From assembly GCA_038255145.1 (NCBI GenBank), contig JBBSLP010000041.1:1-53804 (forward strand): a stretch of DNA of 53,804 nucleotides, read 5' to 3'. A program made the translations under genes and the position numbers. This document shows, piece after piece, positions 42,496 through 51,857 of the stretch (position 1 is the first letter of the stretch; each line of letters starts with the position of its first letter). The notes under the pieces are model-generated. The model was not told the DNA's origin and ran no database searches. It worked only from the letters and a program-made list of their open reading frames with translations. The DNA comes from WHTX01 sp038255145 (GTDB lineage: Bacteria > Actinomycetota > Acidimicrobiia > Acidimicrobiales > CAIXPF01).

Positions 42496-43116
42496 GTGAC
42501 GCTTACGAAGTCCGAGCGGACGCGGGCGCGCATCCTCGACGCCGCCGCCGAGGTGTTCAGCGAGCGCGGCTACTCGGGGGCCCGCCTCGTGGACATCGCC
42601 GCCGCCGCCGGCATCCAGACGGGCAGCCTCTACTACCACTTCGATTCCCGCGAGGCCCTGGTGGAAGAGGTGCTGCGCCTGGGCATCGAACGCTCCTTCT
42701 CCGAGACCCGGGCCCAGGTCGAGGCCCTGGGCCCCGGCGCCTCTCCCATCGACCGGCTGCGCACCGCCCTGCGCACCCACACCGGGGTCATCCTCGAACG
42801 GGGGGCCTACGCCTCGGCCCACGCCCGCATCTTCGGCCAGGTCCCCGACGACGTCCGCAAGCGCAACCTGGCCCACCAGCAGTCCTACGGGGCGTTCTGG
42901 AACGGCCTCATCGAGGACGCGGCCCGGGCCGGCCAGCTCCGTCCCGACCTCGACCCCTTCGTGGTGCGCATGCTCATGTTCGGGGCCATGAACTGGGCCG
43001 CGGAGTGGTACCGCCCGGGCAAGGGTCGCGACCCCGCCGTGGTGGCCGACCACCTGGCCGCCATGGCCCTCGACGGTGTCGCCCTTCCCGGCGAGACGCG
43101 CCCCGAGGTCGGCTAG
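42496..43116 (+). CDS. TetR-family transcriptional regulator
   Basis: This 206-aa protein has an N-terminal TetR HTH (TRARILDAAAEVFSERGYSG, LVDIAAAAGIQTGSLYYHF) and an all-helical ligand domain. The C-terminal half resembles KstR2/FadR-like TetR proteins that sense acyl-CoA esters (FWNGLIEDAARAGQLRPDLD). It starts at GTG 42496 and is divergent from an acyl-CoA dehydrogenase, so the probable role is acyl-CoA-relieved repression of that gene and perhaps of the neighbouring catabolic operons. The effector assignment is inference. Confidence 0.9.
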   Translation: MTLTKSERTRARILDAAAEVFSERGYSGARLVDIAAAAGIQTGSLYYHFDSREALVEEVLRLGIERSFSETRAQVEALGPGASPIDRLRTALRTHTGVILERGAYASAHARIFGQVPDDVRKRNLAHQQSYGAFWNGLIEDAARAGQLRPDLDPFVVRMLMFGAMNWAAEWYRPGKGRDPAVVADHLAAMALDGVALPGETRPEVG

Positions 43117-43157
43117 GAGCTAGCTTCAACGCCACCTGGAGCGGAGGTCGCCCCCAA

Positions 43158-45101
43158 CTGGTCACCATCCTGTGGGTCGTCCTCGCGGCCCCGGCCACCG
43201 TCCTCGTCACCCTGGCCGCCGGCCGCCTGCTCGGCGTGGGTCGGGGCTGGCTCGCGCTCGGCCTGGCCGGGGTGCTGGGCAGCGTGGCCGGTGTGGTGCT
43301 GGCCGGCGCCATCACCGGCTGGCACGGCTCGGGCTGGGCCATGGCCCCCCTGGCCCTGGCCTTCGCCGTCATCCTCACCATGGTGCTCTCCGTGGGCATC
43401 GACCTGCTGGCGCCGGCGGGCAGCCTGCCCACCGGCGAGCAGGCCGGCCTCTTCGTCGTGCCCCACCCCGTGGCCTCCATCAAGGCCCGCATCCAGCCCT
43501 TCGCTCGTTACCGCGAGGTGGCCCGCCTGGCCGCGGGCAACGGCCTCGTGCACCGGCCGGGCGCCCGTCGCCACAGCGCCATCGGTGGGCGCGAGGTCCA
43601 GATCCGCCGCACGCTCGAGCAGGCCGGGGGCATGTTCGTGAAGTTGGGCCAGGTGGCCTCGACCCGGACCGACCTGCTCCCCGCCGCCCTGTGCGCCGAG
43701 CTGTCCAAGTTGCGGACGTCGGCCGAGCCGGCACCGCCCGAGCTGGTCCGCCCGGCCATGGAGGTGGCCCTGGGCGCCCCCGTGGATGCGATCTTCTCCC
43801 ACATCGACTGGACCCCCCTGGGCAGCGCATCCATCGCCCAGGTCTACCGGGCCGAGCTGGTGGGCGGCGGCCCCGTGGTCATCAAGGTGCGCCGTCCCGG
43901 GCTCGACGAACTGGTGGCCCGTGACGCCGCCGCCCTGCGCCAGATCGCCGGCGTCATCGAGCACCGCACCCCCCTGGGCCTGTCCCTGCGGCCCCTGGAA
44001 CTGGCCAGCGAGTTCATCGACAACCTCGACGAGGAGCTCGACTTCACCCTCGAGGCGGCCAACGCCCAGTCCCTGGCCGCGGGCACGCCTGCCGAGTTCC
44101 GCACCCGGGTGCCCCGCATCTACCGCGAGCACTCATCGGCCACCCTGCTCGTCGAGGAGGAGCTGGAGGGCGTCAGCATCGGTGACGTCGCCGCCCTCGA
44201 CCGCATGGGCATCGACCGCCAGGACCTGGCCGACCGCCTGTTGCGCCTGATGCTCCACCACATCTTCGAGGTCGGGGTGTTCCACGGCGACCCCCACCCG
44301 GGCAACATCCTCGTCACCGCGGACGGCGGCATCGGCCTCATCGACCTGGGCGCGGTGGGGCGCATGGGCCCCGCCGAACAGGGTGCGGTGGTGGACATGA
44401 TGCTGGCCGCGTCGCAGGGCGACGCCGCCCTGCTGGGCCAGGCGCTGCTGTCGGTCACCACGGTGGGCGCCGAGGTGCAGCTGCCCCTGTTGGAGGCGGC
44501 CCTGTCCGAGTTCCTCGGCCACAACCTGCGGGCGGGAGCGGGGATCTCGGCCAACACCTTCCAGGACCTGGTGATCTTCGTGGGCGACTACGGCGTGCGC
44601 GCCCCCCGCTGGTTCGTGACCCTGGGACGGACGCTGGTGACCCTCGAGGGAACCCTACGGGTCGTGCAACCCGGCTTCTCCCTCGTCGATGCGGCCCACC
44701 AGCTGGCCGCGGCCAGGGCGGGCGCCGCCGCGTCGGTGGCGGGCCTGCAGGAGCTGGCCACCAAGGAGCTGATGACCCAGCTGCCCCGGCTGCGTCGCCT
44801 GCCCAGCCTGGTCGACGGGGTGCTCGACCAGGCCGTGGCCGGGCGGCTCACCACCCGGGTGTCGTTGTTCTCCACCGAGCGTGACGTGGTCGTCATCACC
44901 CGGCTGGTCAACCGGGCGGCGCTGTCGCTGCTGGCCGCGGCCATGGGCATCGGCTCGGCCCTGTTGTTGGGTGCCCAGGTCGGCCCCGTGGTGTCGGGCA
45001 CCGCCCACCTCAGCGACGTGCTCGGCTACATCGGCCTGGCCGTCAGCGCCGTGCTCGCGCTGCGGGTCGTCGCCACCATCGTGCGAGACGGCCAGTGGTG
45101 A
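43158..45101 (+). CDS. UbiB/ABC1/ADCK-family atypical kinase
   Basis: Two to three N-terminal hydrophobic segments (~1-75) precede a UbiB domain with all signature motifs: KxGQ (MFVKLGQVASTRTD), ASIAQVYRAEL, the Lys in VVIKVRRPG, ExD in LDEELDFTLEA, the catalytic loop FHGDPHPGNIL and DLG in LIDLGAVGRMG. Two C-terminal helices follow (~560-640). UbiB proteins are ATPases that act on lipids or quinones. The exact start is uncertain: no ATG/GTG/TTG lies in frame between 43005 and 43236; CTG 43158 follows GGAGCGGAGG (43138-43147). The stop overlaps the next gene (GTGA), coupling it to the PAP2-kinase-flippase fusion. Confidence 0.85.
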   Translation: MVTILWVVLAAPATVLVTLAAGRLLGVGRGWLALGLAGVLGSVAGVVLAGAITGWHGSGWAMAPLALAFAVILTMVLSVGIDLLAPAGSLPTGEQAGLFVVPHPVASIKARIQPFARYREVARLAAGNGLVHRPGARRHSAIGGREVQIRRTLEQAGGMFVKLGQVASTRTDLLPAALCAELSKLRTSAEPAPPELVRPAMEVALGAPVDAIFSHIDWTPLGSASIAQVYRAELVGGGPVVIKVRRPGLDELVARDAAALRQIAGVIEHRTPLGLSLRPLELASEFIDNLDEELDFTLEAANAQSLAAGTPAEFRTRVPRIYREHSSATLLVEEELEGVSIGDVAALDRMGIDRQDLADRLLRLMLHHIFEVGVFHGDPHPGNILVTADGGIGLIDLGAVGRMGPAEQGAVVDMMLAASQGDAALLGQALLSVTTVGAEVQLPLLEAALSEFLGHNLRAGAGISANTFQDLVIFVGDYGVRAPRWFVTLGRTLVTLEGTLRVVQPGFSLVDAAHQLAAARAGAAASVAGLQELATKELMTQLPRLRRLPSLVDGVLDQAVAGRLTTRVSLFSTERDVVVITRLVNRAALSLLAAAMGIGSALLLGAQVGPVVSGTAHLSDVLGYIGLAVSAVLALRVVATIVRDGQW

Positions 45102-47581
45102 GCATCGATCCCGACGCCGGTCCCCCCTCCGGCGAGGACGCCGTGCTCGACGACGACGGCGTGCCGCCCACCCCGCCCCGCCCGTGGGGGCCTCTCGACG
45201 AGGCCGAGCGTTCGGTCGACGCCGTCTTCGACCGGTCCGAGGTCCTGCGCTACGTGCGCTCGCCGGCCGACCTGCTGCGCCTGTTGGGCTTCGTGGCCAT
45301 CAGCGCCGTGCTCGCCGCCCTGGCTGCGGGGGCCCGCGACACCATCTTGGGCTTCGAGCAGGACGTGTTGCGCCTGCTGGCCTTCCTTCCCGACGAGGTC
45401 GAGCGCCTGTTGGGCGGCGTCACCCAGATCGCCGTGTCGCTGGTTTTCCTGGTGGTGCTGGGCATCGTCCTCGCCTCGCGCCGCTACCGGCTGTTCGGCT
45501 ACCTGTTCGTGGGCAACGCGCTGTCCACGGCGTGCGTGGTGCTGGCCGAGTGGCTGCTGGACCGCCGTAGCCCACCCATCATCGTGGACGAGATCGCCCG
45601 CCGGGCCGGAGCCAGCACCGCCACCTACCCCGACACGACCACGGTGGCCCAGGTGGCGGCCACGTTCATCATCCTGTCCCCCTTCGTCACCTCGCGCTGG
45701 CGCAAGGCGGGGGCCATCACACTGGCCGGCATCGTGCTGGTCCGCCTGGTGCTCTCGGTGCACCTGCCGGTGGACGTGTTCCTGTCCCTGACCCTGGGCG
45801 GGGCCGCCGGCGCCGCCGTGCTGCTCATGTTCGGCCGCCCCGACCAGCGTCCCCGGGCCAGCTCGGTGGCCGCCGCCCTGCGCGCCGCTGGCCTGCCCGT
45901 CGGCTCGCTCGACCCCGCTCCCCTCGATACCGCCTACCTGTGCCGCCTCGTGGGCGGTGACCAGCTGTTCGTCAAGGTGGTGAGTGCCAAGGACCGGGCG
46001 GCAGACCTGCTGTTCCGCTCGTACCGGCTGTTGCGGCTGAAGAACCTGGGGGACGAGCGGCCGTTCTCGTCCCTGCGCAACATCGTGGAGCACGAGGCCC
46101 TCGTCTGTCTGGTGGCCCGGGACGCGGGGGTCCGCACCCCGGCCATGCGCGCCGTCGTCGACGTGGGCCAGGACTCCATGTTGATGGCCTTCGACAACGT
46201 AGAGGGCACCCAGCTCGACCGCCTCGACAACGCCGACCTGTCCGACGAACTGCTGCAGGGGGTGTGGACCCAGGTCGACCTGCTGCACGGTCGCCGCATC
46301 GCCCACCGCGACCTGCGGGGGGCCAACGTCCGCATCGACGAGGACGGCGAGCCCTGGCTCATCGGCTTCAGCTACAGCGAGCTGGCCGCGGATGACGGCC
46401 AGCTCAACGCCGACGTGGCCCAGGTGCTGGCCTCATTGGCCCTACGGGCCGGGGCCGGTCGCAGCGTCGATTCCGCCATCGCCGTGCTCGGCGTGGACGT
46501 GGTCGCCGCCGCCCTCCCCCGGTTGCAGCCCAACGCGTTGAGCACGGCCACCCGGACCGCCATGCGCCATCGCAACGGCCTGCTCAAGGAGCTGCAGGCC
46601 GTGGTGGCCCAGCGCGGCGGGGTCGACCACATCGAGTTCGAGGACCTGCAGCGCATCAGCGGGAAGACGATCTTCACCATCGTCGTGCTCGTGGCGGCCA
46701 CGTACTTCCTGCTCCCCCAGTTCGCCGACCTGCCCGCCATCGCCCACCAGGTGGCCGACGCCAACTGGCTGTGGGCCCTGCCCGTGGCGGCCATGGCCGC
46801 GCTCACCTTCGTGGGCGCCGCCGTCAGCCTGGCCGGCGCCGTGCCCGACCGGCTGCGGGTGGGCCCCAACCTGGCCGCCCAGCTGGCCTCGGCCTTCGCC
46901 AGCAAGCTGGCCCCCTCGTCGGTGGGGGGCATGGCCCTGGGGGTGCGCTTCCTGCAGAAGAGCGGGGTGGACCCCGCCGTGGCCGTGTCCGGCGTGGGCC
47001 TCAGCGTGGTGGGCGGCTTCGCCGTGCACCTGACGCTCCTGGCGCTGTTCGTGGTGTGGGCGGGCAGCTCGGCCTTCGGATCCATCAACGTGCCCGACCC
47101 CACCCTGTTCCTGGTGGCCGCAGGAGGGGTCCTGGTGGCCGGCGTCGTCGCCCTGGCCATCCCCGCCCTGCGCCACCTCCTGATGCGGCGGCTGCTGCCC
47201 ATCCTGCGGCGCTCGGCGGGGGGCATCGGTGACGTCATGCGCCGGCCCGACAAGCTGGCCCTGCTCATCGGCGGGTCCCTCCTGGTGACGGGGGGCAACA
47301 TCGTGGCCCTGTTCATCGCCATCCAGGCCTTCGGGGGCAGCCTCCCCTTCGCCCAGGTCGGGGCCATCTACCTGGCCGGCGCCGCGGTGGCGTCGGCTGC
47401 ACCCACCCCCGGTGGTCTGGGAGCCCTCGAAGCGGCCCTCATCGCCGGGTTGGTCGCCGCGGGGATGGAGAACAGCGCGGCCGTGCCCTCGGTGTTCCTC
47501 TACCGACTCATCACCTTCTGGTTGCCCGTGCTACCCGGCTACATCGCCCTCGAGTGGATGAAGCGGGCCGACTACATCTGA
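45098..47581 (+). CDS. Triple fusion: degenerate PAP2 domain, kinase-like domain, LPG-synthase-type flippase domain
   Basis: This 827-aa membrane protein contains PAP2-like helices (~60-245) with only remnants of the active site: DRRSPP, YPDTTTV where PSGH should be, and RLVLSVHLPVD. A kinase-like domain (~275-480) follows with K293 (FVKVVSAK), E331/E333 and HRDLRGANV with D405 and N410, but G-F-S instead of DFG (422-424), so catalysis is doubtful. The C-terminal ~330 residues are a YbhN/AglD flippase-type domain (KLAPSSVGGMALGVR, SAAPTPGGLGALEAALIAG). The start is GTG 45098, overlapping the UbiB stop by 4 nt. It joins in one chain the activities that are separate genes at 6248-8807. Confidence 0.88.
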   Translation: MSIDPDAGPPSGEDAVLDDDGVPPTPPRPWGPLDEAERSVDAVFDRSEVLRYVRSPADLLRLLGFVAISAVLAALAAGARDTILGFEQDVLRLLAFLPDEVERLLGGVTQIAVSLVFLVVLGIVLASRRYRLFGYLFVGNALSTACVVLAEWLLDRRSPPIIVDEIARRAGASTATYPDTTTVAQVAATFIILSPFVTSRWRKAGAITLAGIVLVRLVLSVHLPVDVFLSLTLGGAAGAAVLLMFGRPDQRPRASSVAAALRAAGLPVGSLDPAPLDTAYLCRLVGGDQLFVKVVSAKDRAADLLFRSYRLLRLKNLGDERPFSSLRNIVEHEALVCLVARDAGVRTPAMRAVVDVGQDSMLMAFDNVEGTQLDRLDNADLSDELLQGVWTQVDLLHGRRIAHRDLRGANVRIDEDGEPWLIGFSYSELAADDGQLNADVAQVLASLALRAGAGRSVDSAIAVLGVDVVAAALPRLQPNALSTATRTAMRHRNGLLKELQAVVAQRGGVDHIEFEDLQRISGKTIFTIVVLVAATYFLLPQFADLPAIAHQVADANWLWALPVAAMAALTFVGAAVSLAGAVPDRLRVGPNLAAQLASAFASKLAPSSVGGMALGVRFLQKSGVDPAVAVSGVGLSVVGGFAVHLTLLALFVVWAGSSAFGSINVPDPTLFLVAAGGVLVAGVVALAIPALRHLLMRRLLPILRRSAGGIGDVMRRPDKLALLIGGSLLVTGGNIVALFIAIQAFGGSLPFAQVGAIYLAGAAVASAAPTPGGLGALEAALIAGLVAAGMENSAAVPSVFLYRLITFWLPVLPGYIALEWMKRADYI

Positions 47582-47606
47582 GGGTGGCGGCCTTCGCTGA
47601 CCCTCA
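47579..47606. terminator. Bidirectional hairpin between convergent genes
   Basis: TGAGGGT (47579-47585) pairs with ACCCTCA (47600-47606) around a 14-base loop. The two arms contain the stop codons of both convergent genes. This fits an overlapping bidirectional terminator. Confidence 0.5.
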
Positions 47607-49658
47607 GCCCCGGGCGGCGAGGTCGATGCGGGTGGTGTGGGGCACGTCCTCGGCTCCGACGCGACCGGTGACCACGTGGACGACGTCGTCACCGTGCACG
47701 GTCACGAGGCCGATGTTGCTCTCGCCGATGACGACGGAGGCGGGCTTCTCCTCGGGGCGCACGTAGCGGCGGTGCTCGCGGTAGGGCGGGCGCACGTCGG
47801 GGTCGACCCGCTCGGCCAGCCGGGGCGGGAGGAACACGGGACCGCCGTCGGTCCACTCGTCGGTGTTGGCGGGACGGTCGAGCACCCGGTGGACCAGGCC
47901 CGGGGCCCGGCCGATCTCGGGGGGGTCCTGCCAGCCCAGGCGGTCGTGCTCGGGCCGCACCAAGCGACCCACCACGTCGAGCCCGGCCCGGGCCAGGGTG
48001 CCGCTGTGCTTGAAGGCGCTGCTGACCAGCTGGGCCACGTGCACCGACCGACCGTCGATCTCGAAGGTGGCGTCGACGGTGAGGCCGTAGTGGACGTCGC
48101 CGGACAGGATCACGCAGCGGCGCAGGTCGAGGCCGTCGATGATCATGTCCATGAGGTCGACGAGGCCGCCCAGGGCCGAGTGCCAGGCCTCGAAGTCGAT
48201 CTCGTAGGGGCCGAGCTTGCCGGCCAGGAACTTCTGGCGGCGCTCCTGGATCTCGAGGCCGAAGACGGGCACGGCCGACACGAAGATGGCGTGTCGCGCT
48301 TCTTGGACGCCGGCATCCATGGCCAGCTGGCGCACCCGATCGAGCTCGGCGTGGCCGATGAGCCGGGCCGCGCCCTCGGCGCTGTCGAAGGCCCGCTGGG
48401 TGCGGGTGTCGAGCACGATCATGGGTGGGGTGACGGGGACGGTGTAGGCCCAGCGGTCGAAGTCCCACAGGGTGCGCTCGTAGGTGGAACCCCTCCCGGC
48501 GTCATCGGCGCCCTGGGCGATGACGTCGGCCAGCTCGCCGCCGAAGCGTTCGGGGTCGTTGCCCCAGCCCTGGAAGGCCCAGAAGGCGGCCATGGCGTTG
48601 GCGATGACCCGCCGGCCCGTGGGCGAGGCGTGGACCCGGTCCCGCCACAGCCGGGTCAAGTTCCAGTCGTCGGTGACGTCGTGGTCGTCGAAGCAGGTGT
48701 AGGTGGGGACATTGGCCAGGACCCGGCGGGCCGCCGGGATGGCGCGGCGGGCCGCTTCGAGTCGCTCGACCTCGGTGTCGTACTGCTTGTGCAGCTTGCG
48801 ACGCTGGTGGCGGTCCCGGGCCGTGGTGCCGGGCGGCTCGGGACCGACGTCGTCGAAGGCGGGGAAGGTGGCGGGCCACGTGGCCTCGTCCCAGGCGATG
48901 AGGTACGCGGCCACGTACTCACCCAGGCTGAGCAGGTGGTTCTCCGCCTTGGTCGAGGTGAAGCAGGCGTGGTCGGCCAGGGCCTGGCGGCCGTAGGGCG
49001 GGACCTGGGACAGGTTGCCGACGCCGGGCACCGACGTCTCGTCACTGGGGCCGAGCAGGGTGGTGGCCAACTGGCGCAGGTGGCCGATGAGGGCGCCGGC
49101 CACCTCGTCACCGTAGATCTGGTCCCCGGTGAGCACCAGGGCGGCGGGGCGGGCAGCGGGGTCCTGGGCCCGGGCAGCGACGAGGTCGTCGGCGGCCAGG
49201 AAGGCGTCCTCGCCGCCGCCGTGCAGCTCCCGACACGAGCCGTGCAGCAGGTGCAGGGGAGCCCCGGGCTCGGGGAGCACGAAGCTGGGCAACGGGAGGC
49301 CGGGGTAGGCCAGGGAGTCGGTTCCGTCGAGTCGGCCCAGGGCGGCCAGGTCTCGGGGCTCGTCGCCGTCGAGCTCGACGAGCAGGTCGTAGCCCAGTAG
49401 CTGGCCGCGGGGGAAGGCGTCGGCGTCGGGGGTGGCCACGGCGAGGTGCACGAAGAGCGCCGGGCCCAGCTGCACCTGGCGGCCCTGGCCCTGGCCGAGG
49501 GGGGTGGGGCCGTCGGGACCGAGGGCGCAGACGTGGACCGAGCAACGGGCGGGCACGCTGGTGGCCGCCCACACGCACACCTGGGTGGCCTCGGCCCGAC
49601 GCAGGATCGGTCCTGCCAGGAACCTGGGCAGCTGCAGCGGTTCGGGGCCCGTCGTCAC
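47604..49658 (-). CDS. PhoD-like alkaline phosphatase/phosphodiesterase family protein
   Basis: This 684-aa metallophosphatase of the PhoD type contains the metal motifs LTGDQIYGDEVAG, FDDHDVTDDWN and ILSGDVHYG, plus an N-terminal beta domain (QVCVWAATSVPARCSVHV). There is no Tat or Sec signal peptide, so unlike Bacillus PhoD it may be cytosolic. The start is GTG 49656-49658 behind GAGGGGG. It converges with the triple-fusion gene. PhoD enzymes hydrolyse phosphodiesters including teichoic acids and phospholipids; a lipid-linked substrate would fit the neighbourhood but is not shown. Confidence 0.87.
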   Translation of the reverse strand: MTTGPEPLQLPRFLAGPILRRAEATQVCVWAATSVPARCSVHVCALGPDGPTPLGQGQGRQVQLGPALFVHLAVATPDADAFPRGQLLGYDLLVELDGDEPRDLAALGRLDGTDSLAYPGLPLPSFVLPEPGAPLHLLHGSCRELHGGGEDAFLAADDLVAARAQDPAARPAALVLTGDQIYGDEVAGALIGHLRQLATTLLGPSDETSVPGVGNLSQVPPYGRQALADHACFTSTKAENHLLSLGEYVAAYLIAWDEATWPATFPAFDDVGPEPPGTTARDRHQRRKLHKQYDTEVERLEAARRAIPAARRVLANVPTYTCFDDHDVTDDWNLTRLWRDRVHASPTGRRVIANAMAAFWAFQGWGNDPERFGGELADVIAQGADDAGRGSTYERTLWDFDRWAYTVPVTPPMIVLDTRTQRAFDSAEGAARLIGHAELDRVRQLAMDAGVQEARHAIFVSAVPVFGLEIQERRQKFLAGKLGPYEIDFEAWHSALGGLVDLMDMIIDGLDLRRCVILSGDVHYGLTVDATFEIDGRSVHVAQLVSSAFKHSGTLARAGLDVVGRLVRPEHDRLGWQDPPEIGRAPGLVHRVLDRPANTDEWTDGGPVFLPPRLAERVDPDVRPPYREHRRYVRPEEKPASVVIGESNIGLVTVHGDDVVHVVTGRVGAEDVPHTTRIDLAARG

Positions 49659-49763
49659 CCTCGCCCCCTCATGGTCCGTGGCCGTCCCGGCGGGCCGGCA
49701 GGGAGGGAACGGTAGCCCCCGTGGTGGTCGGGGGCATTCCGTCCGGGGGCGGGGGTGCCGAGC

Positions 49764-49784
49764 CGGTTCCGCATCACGGCGAAT
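49764..49784. repeat. Solo copy of the intergenic inverted-repeat end
   Basis: CGGTTCCGCATCACGGCGAAT is a close match to the left end of the element at 40021-40044 (CGGTTCCGCACCGCGGCGAAT). No inverted partner is found nearby in 49659-49835, which otherwise contains no gene. Confidence 0.5.
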
Positions 49785-49835
49785 CGGGCCCGCGACAGGT
49801 GGGGTCCGGTCAGACGCGTTGGTGAGATCGGACGG

Positions 49836-50675
49836 TCAGGTGGGTACCACCGGGCTGGCCTTGCGGGCCAGGACCTCGCCGTGGAGGAAGGCGAAGAAGG
49901 CCCCGGGCAGGGTTGCCCACGCTCGCCAGCCCGCGGCCAGTTCGTCGAGCTCGGCGGGGTTGCTGAGGTCGGCGGCGATGGCCTGATCGGCGAAGGCGCT
50001 CTGGGTGACGCGCACGGCCCACAGCTCGGCCCAGGCCTGGGTCGATTCGGGGGTGGTGTAGAACCAGCTGCTGGCCGAGGCGAGCACCTCGGTGTAGCCG
50101 GCCACCTCGACCCAGCCCTTGAGGTGGCGACCGGCGTCGGCCTCGGCGCCGTTGGACCTGGTGAGCTGGTGGTACAGCTCGAGCCAGCGGTCGATGGTCG
50201 GTTGGGTGGGGGCGTGGACCATGGTGCCGTAGTCCGAGTCGCGCACGGCCACCAGGCCACCGGGCTTGAGGACCCGACGCATCTCCACCAGGGCGGCGAT
50301 GGGATCGACCAGGTGCTGGAGGACCTGGTGGGCGTAGACGACGTCGAAGCTGTCGTCGGGGAAGGCCAGCTCGTAGGCGCTGCCGGGGGCGAAGGTGACG
50401 TTGTCGAGGCCCCGCTCGGCGGCCAGGGCCCGGGCGCCTTCGAGCACCTCGGGCTCGCGGTCGATGCCGATGACCTCGCCGGGGTCGACCATGGCGGCCA
50501 GGTCGACGGTGATGCTGCCGGGGCCGCAGCCGACGTCGAGGACACGCAGGCCGGACTGCAGGTAGGGCACGAGGAACGCGGCCGAGTTGGCTGCGGTGCG
50601 GCGGGCGTGGGATCCCACGACGGCGGCGTGGTGGCCGTGGGTGTACTGCTCGGTCTGGGGGGAGTTGGCGTCCAC
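49836..50675 (-). CDS. Class I SAM-dependent methyltransferase
   Basis: This 279-aa Rossmann methyltransferase has motif I VLDVGCGPGSIT, the acidic residue in VIGIDREPEV, the motif in VTFAPGSAYEL, and YAHQVLQHLVDP plus RVLKPGGLVAVRD of the UbiE/Methyltransf_11 type. The C-terminal half (AELWAVRVTQSAFADQAI) is typical of actinobacterial small-molecule methyltransferases. The start is GTG 50673-50675. Nothing in the context defines the acceptor. Confidence 0.9.
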   Translation of the reverse strand: MDANSPQTEQYTHGHHAAVVGSHARRTAANSAAFLVPYLQSGLRVLDVGCGPGSITVDLAAMVDPGEVIGIDREPEVLEGARALAAERGLDNVTFAPGSAYELAFPDDSFDVVYAHQVLQHLVDPIAALVEMRRVLKPGGLVAVRDSDYGTMVHAPTQPTIDRWLELYHQLTRSNGAEADAGRHLKGWVEVAGYTEVLASASSWFYTTPESTQAWAELWAVRVTQSAFADQAIAADLSNPAELDELAAGWRAWATLPGAFFAFLHGEVLARKASPVVPT

Positions 50676-50918
50676 GGGGTCGGACCTTAGGACCGGGCTG
50701 GGGGATGCACCGGGGTTTGCGCTGGCGTGGCCGTCGACTCACCGACCGCGGTTTGCCGAGGTCGCCACCGACATCGTCACCGGTAGATGTCATCCGTGCA
50801 TTTCCGACTTCTGCACAAAGGATCAGAGGTTCATGACGATCGGCCGGTCCAGGGTGCTGCCGAGCTCGGTCGGGATGGTACGGTCCGCGACAGTTGAGCA
50901 AGGAGGCTGGACATACGG
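50676..50918. promoter_or_regulatory. Divergent intergenic region with TACGGT -10
   Basis: TACGGT at 50879-50884 (plus strand) and AGGAGG at 50901-50906 precede the small membrane protein at 50919. A possible minus-strand -10 for the methyltransferase lies in the TCCTAAGGT segment near 50690. The stretch 50780-50840 is visibly AT-richer than the surroundings. Confidence 0.4.
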
Positions 50919-51293
50919 GTGGACATCGCAGATCGACGAGCCACGCAACTCCTCCTCGCCGCGATCATCGGCTCGCTGCTGGTGAACGTGGCCGGGCTGT
51001 TGCTGTTCTTCCTCCCCACCGACGGCGATGAGGAGATCCCCGCCGCGGTCGTGGTCATCGGCATCGTGCTGGCGGTGGTGGCCCTGGTCGGGGCGTGGGG
51101 CCTGTGGCAGCGACGACGCCGGGGCAAGTGGGTGACCGTCGCCGTCACCGCGTTGAACCTGCTCAGCACCATCCCCGCCTTCTTCGCTGGCCCGCGCACC
51201 GCCATCGCCATCGGCGCGTTGGTGAGCGTCGTGGTCGAGATCGCCGTCATCGTCATCCTGCTGCGTAAGGACGTGTCCGCGCTACTCGCCTGA
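50919..51293 (+). CDS. Small membrane protein of unknown function
   Basis: This 124-aa protein has about four hydrophobic helices: 10-32, 43-64, 73-90 and 95-115, separated by an acidic loop (TDGDEEIP) and a basic loop (WQRRRRGKW). The pattern matches generic four-helix actinobacterial membrane proteins with no assigned activity. The start is GTG 50919, 12 bases after AGGAGG. Confidence 0.75.
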   Translation: MDIADRRATQLLLAAIIGSLLVNVAGLLLFFLPTDGDEEIPAAVVVIGIVLAVVALVGAWGLWQRRRRGKWVTVAVTALNLLSTIPAFFAGPRTAIAIGALVSVVVEIAVIVILLRKDVSALLA

Positions 51294-51429
51294 CCTACCT
51301 GGCAGCACGTCACGATGGATGCGTGGTCGACCATGCACGGCGAGTTCTGGCTGTTGGCGCAACGTCACGTTCGAAGCTGGCCGGGTGGTGGTAGACCAGA
51401 TCGTGACTGATGGTTGCGAGGAGGTCGCC

Positions 51430-51726
51430 ATGGCGACGTACCTGATGCTCATGAACTACACCGACAGCGGCATCCAGCACTTCAAGGCGATCGGTGACCG
51501 CCTGGAGCACGCCCGACGAGGGGCGAAGGAGCTTGGGGCCGAGCTGGTGAGCTTCTACCTGACCATGGGCGAGTACGACGCCGTGGCCGTGGTCGAGGCG
51601 CCCGACGACGAGACCGCGGCCAAGCTCTCCCTGGTCAACGCGGCCAACGGCCGGGTCCGCATCAAGACCATGCGGGCCTTCACCGAGGACCAGACGGTGA
51701 AGCTCGCCTCCGACCTGCCCGTGTAG
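51430..51726 (+). CDS. GYD-domain protein
   Basis: This 98-aa ferredoxin-like dimeric protein has the sequence FYLTMGEYDAVAVVEAPDDE, containing the GxYD motif that names the GYD family, and the N-terminal YLMLMNYTDSGIQ. GAGGAGG at 51418-51424 sits directly before the ATG. GYD proteins are often annotated as stress- or catabolism-linked without known activity. It lies 131 bases upstream of the tRNA gene. Confidence 0.88.
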   Translation: MATYLMLMNYTDSGIQHFKAIGDRLEHARRGAKELGAELVSFYLTMGEYDAVAVVEAPDDETAAKLSLVNAANGRVRIKTMRAFTEDQTVKLASDLPV

Positions 51727-51857
51727 CGCGAGGCGTCCAGCTGCCGCCGCCGGGCCGGTCGGGGTGCGTGAGCACCCACCGGTGGGTGCCGATGCGCCCG
51801 GAACCCGGCCGGGATAGCATGCGCAGTCCGGGCCATCCGAGCAGGATGCCCGGTGCT

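Noticed and set aside
43005..43157. UbiB gene start at GTG 43005
   Set aside because: It would overlap the TetR gene by 112 bases and add an Arg/Gly/Pro-rich shadow peptide; an SD at 43138-43147 points to a start near 43158.
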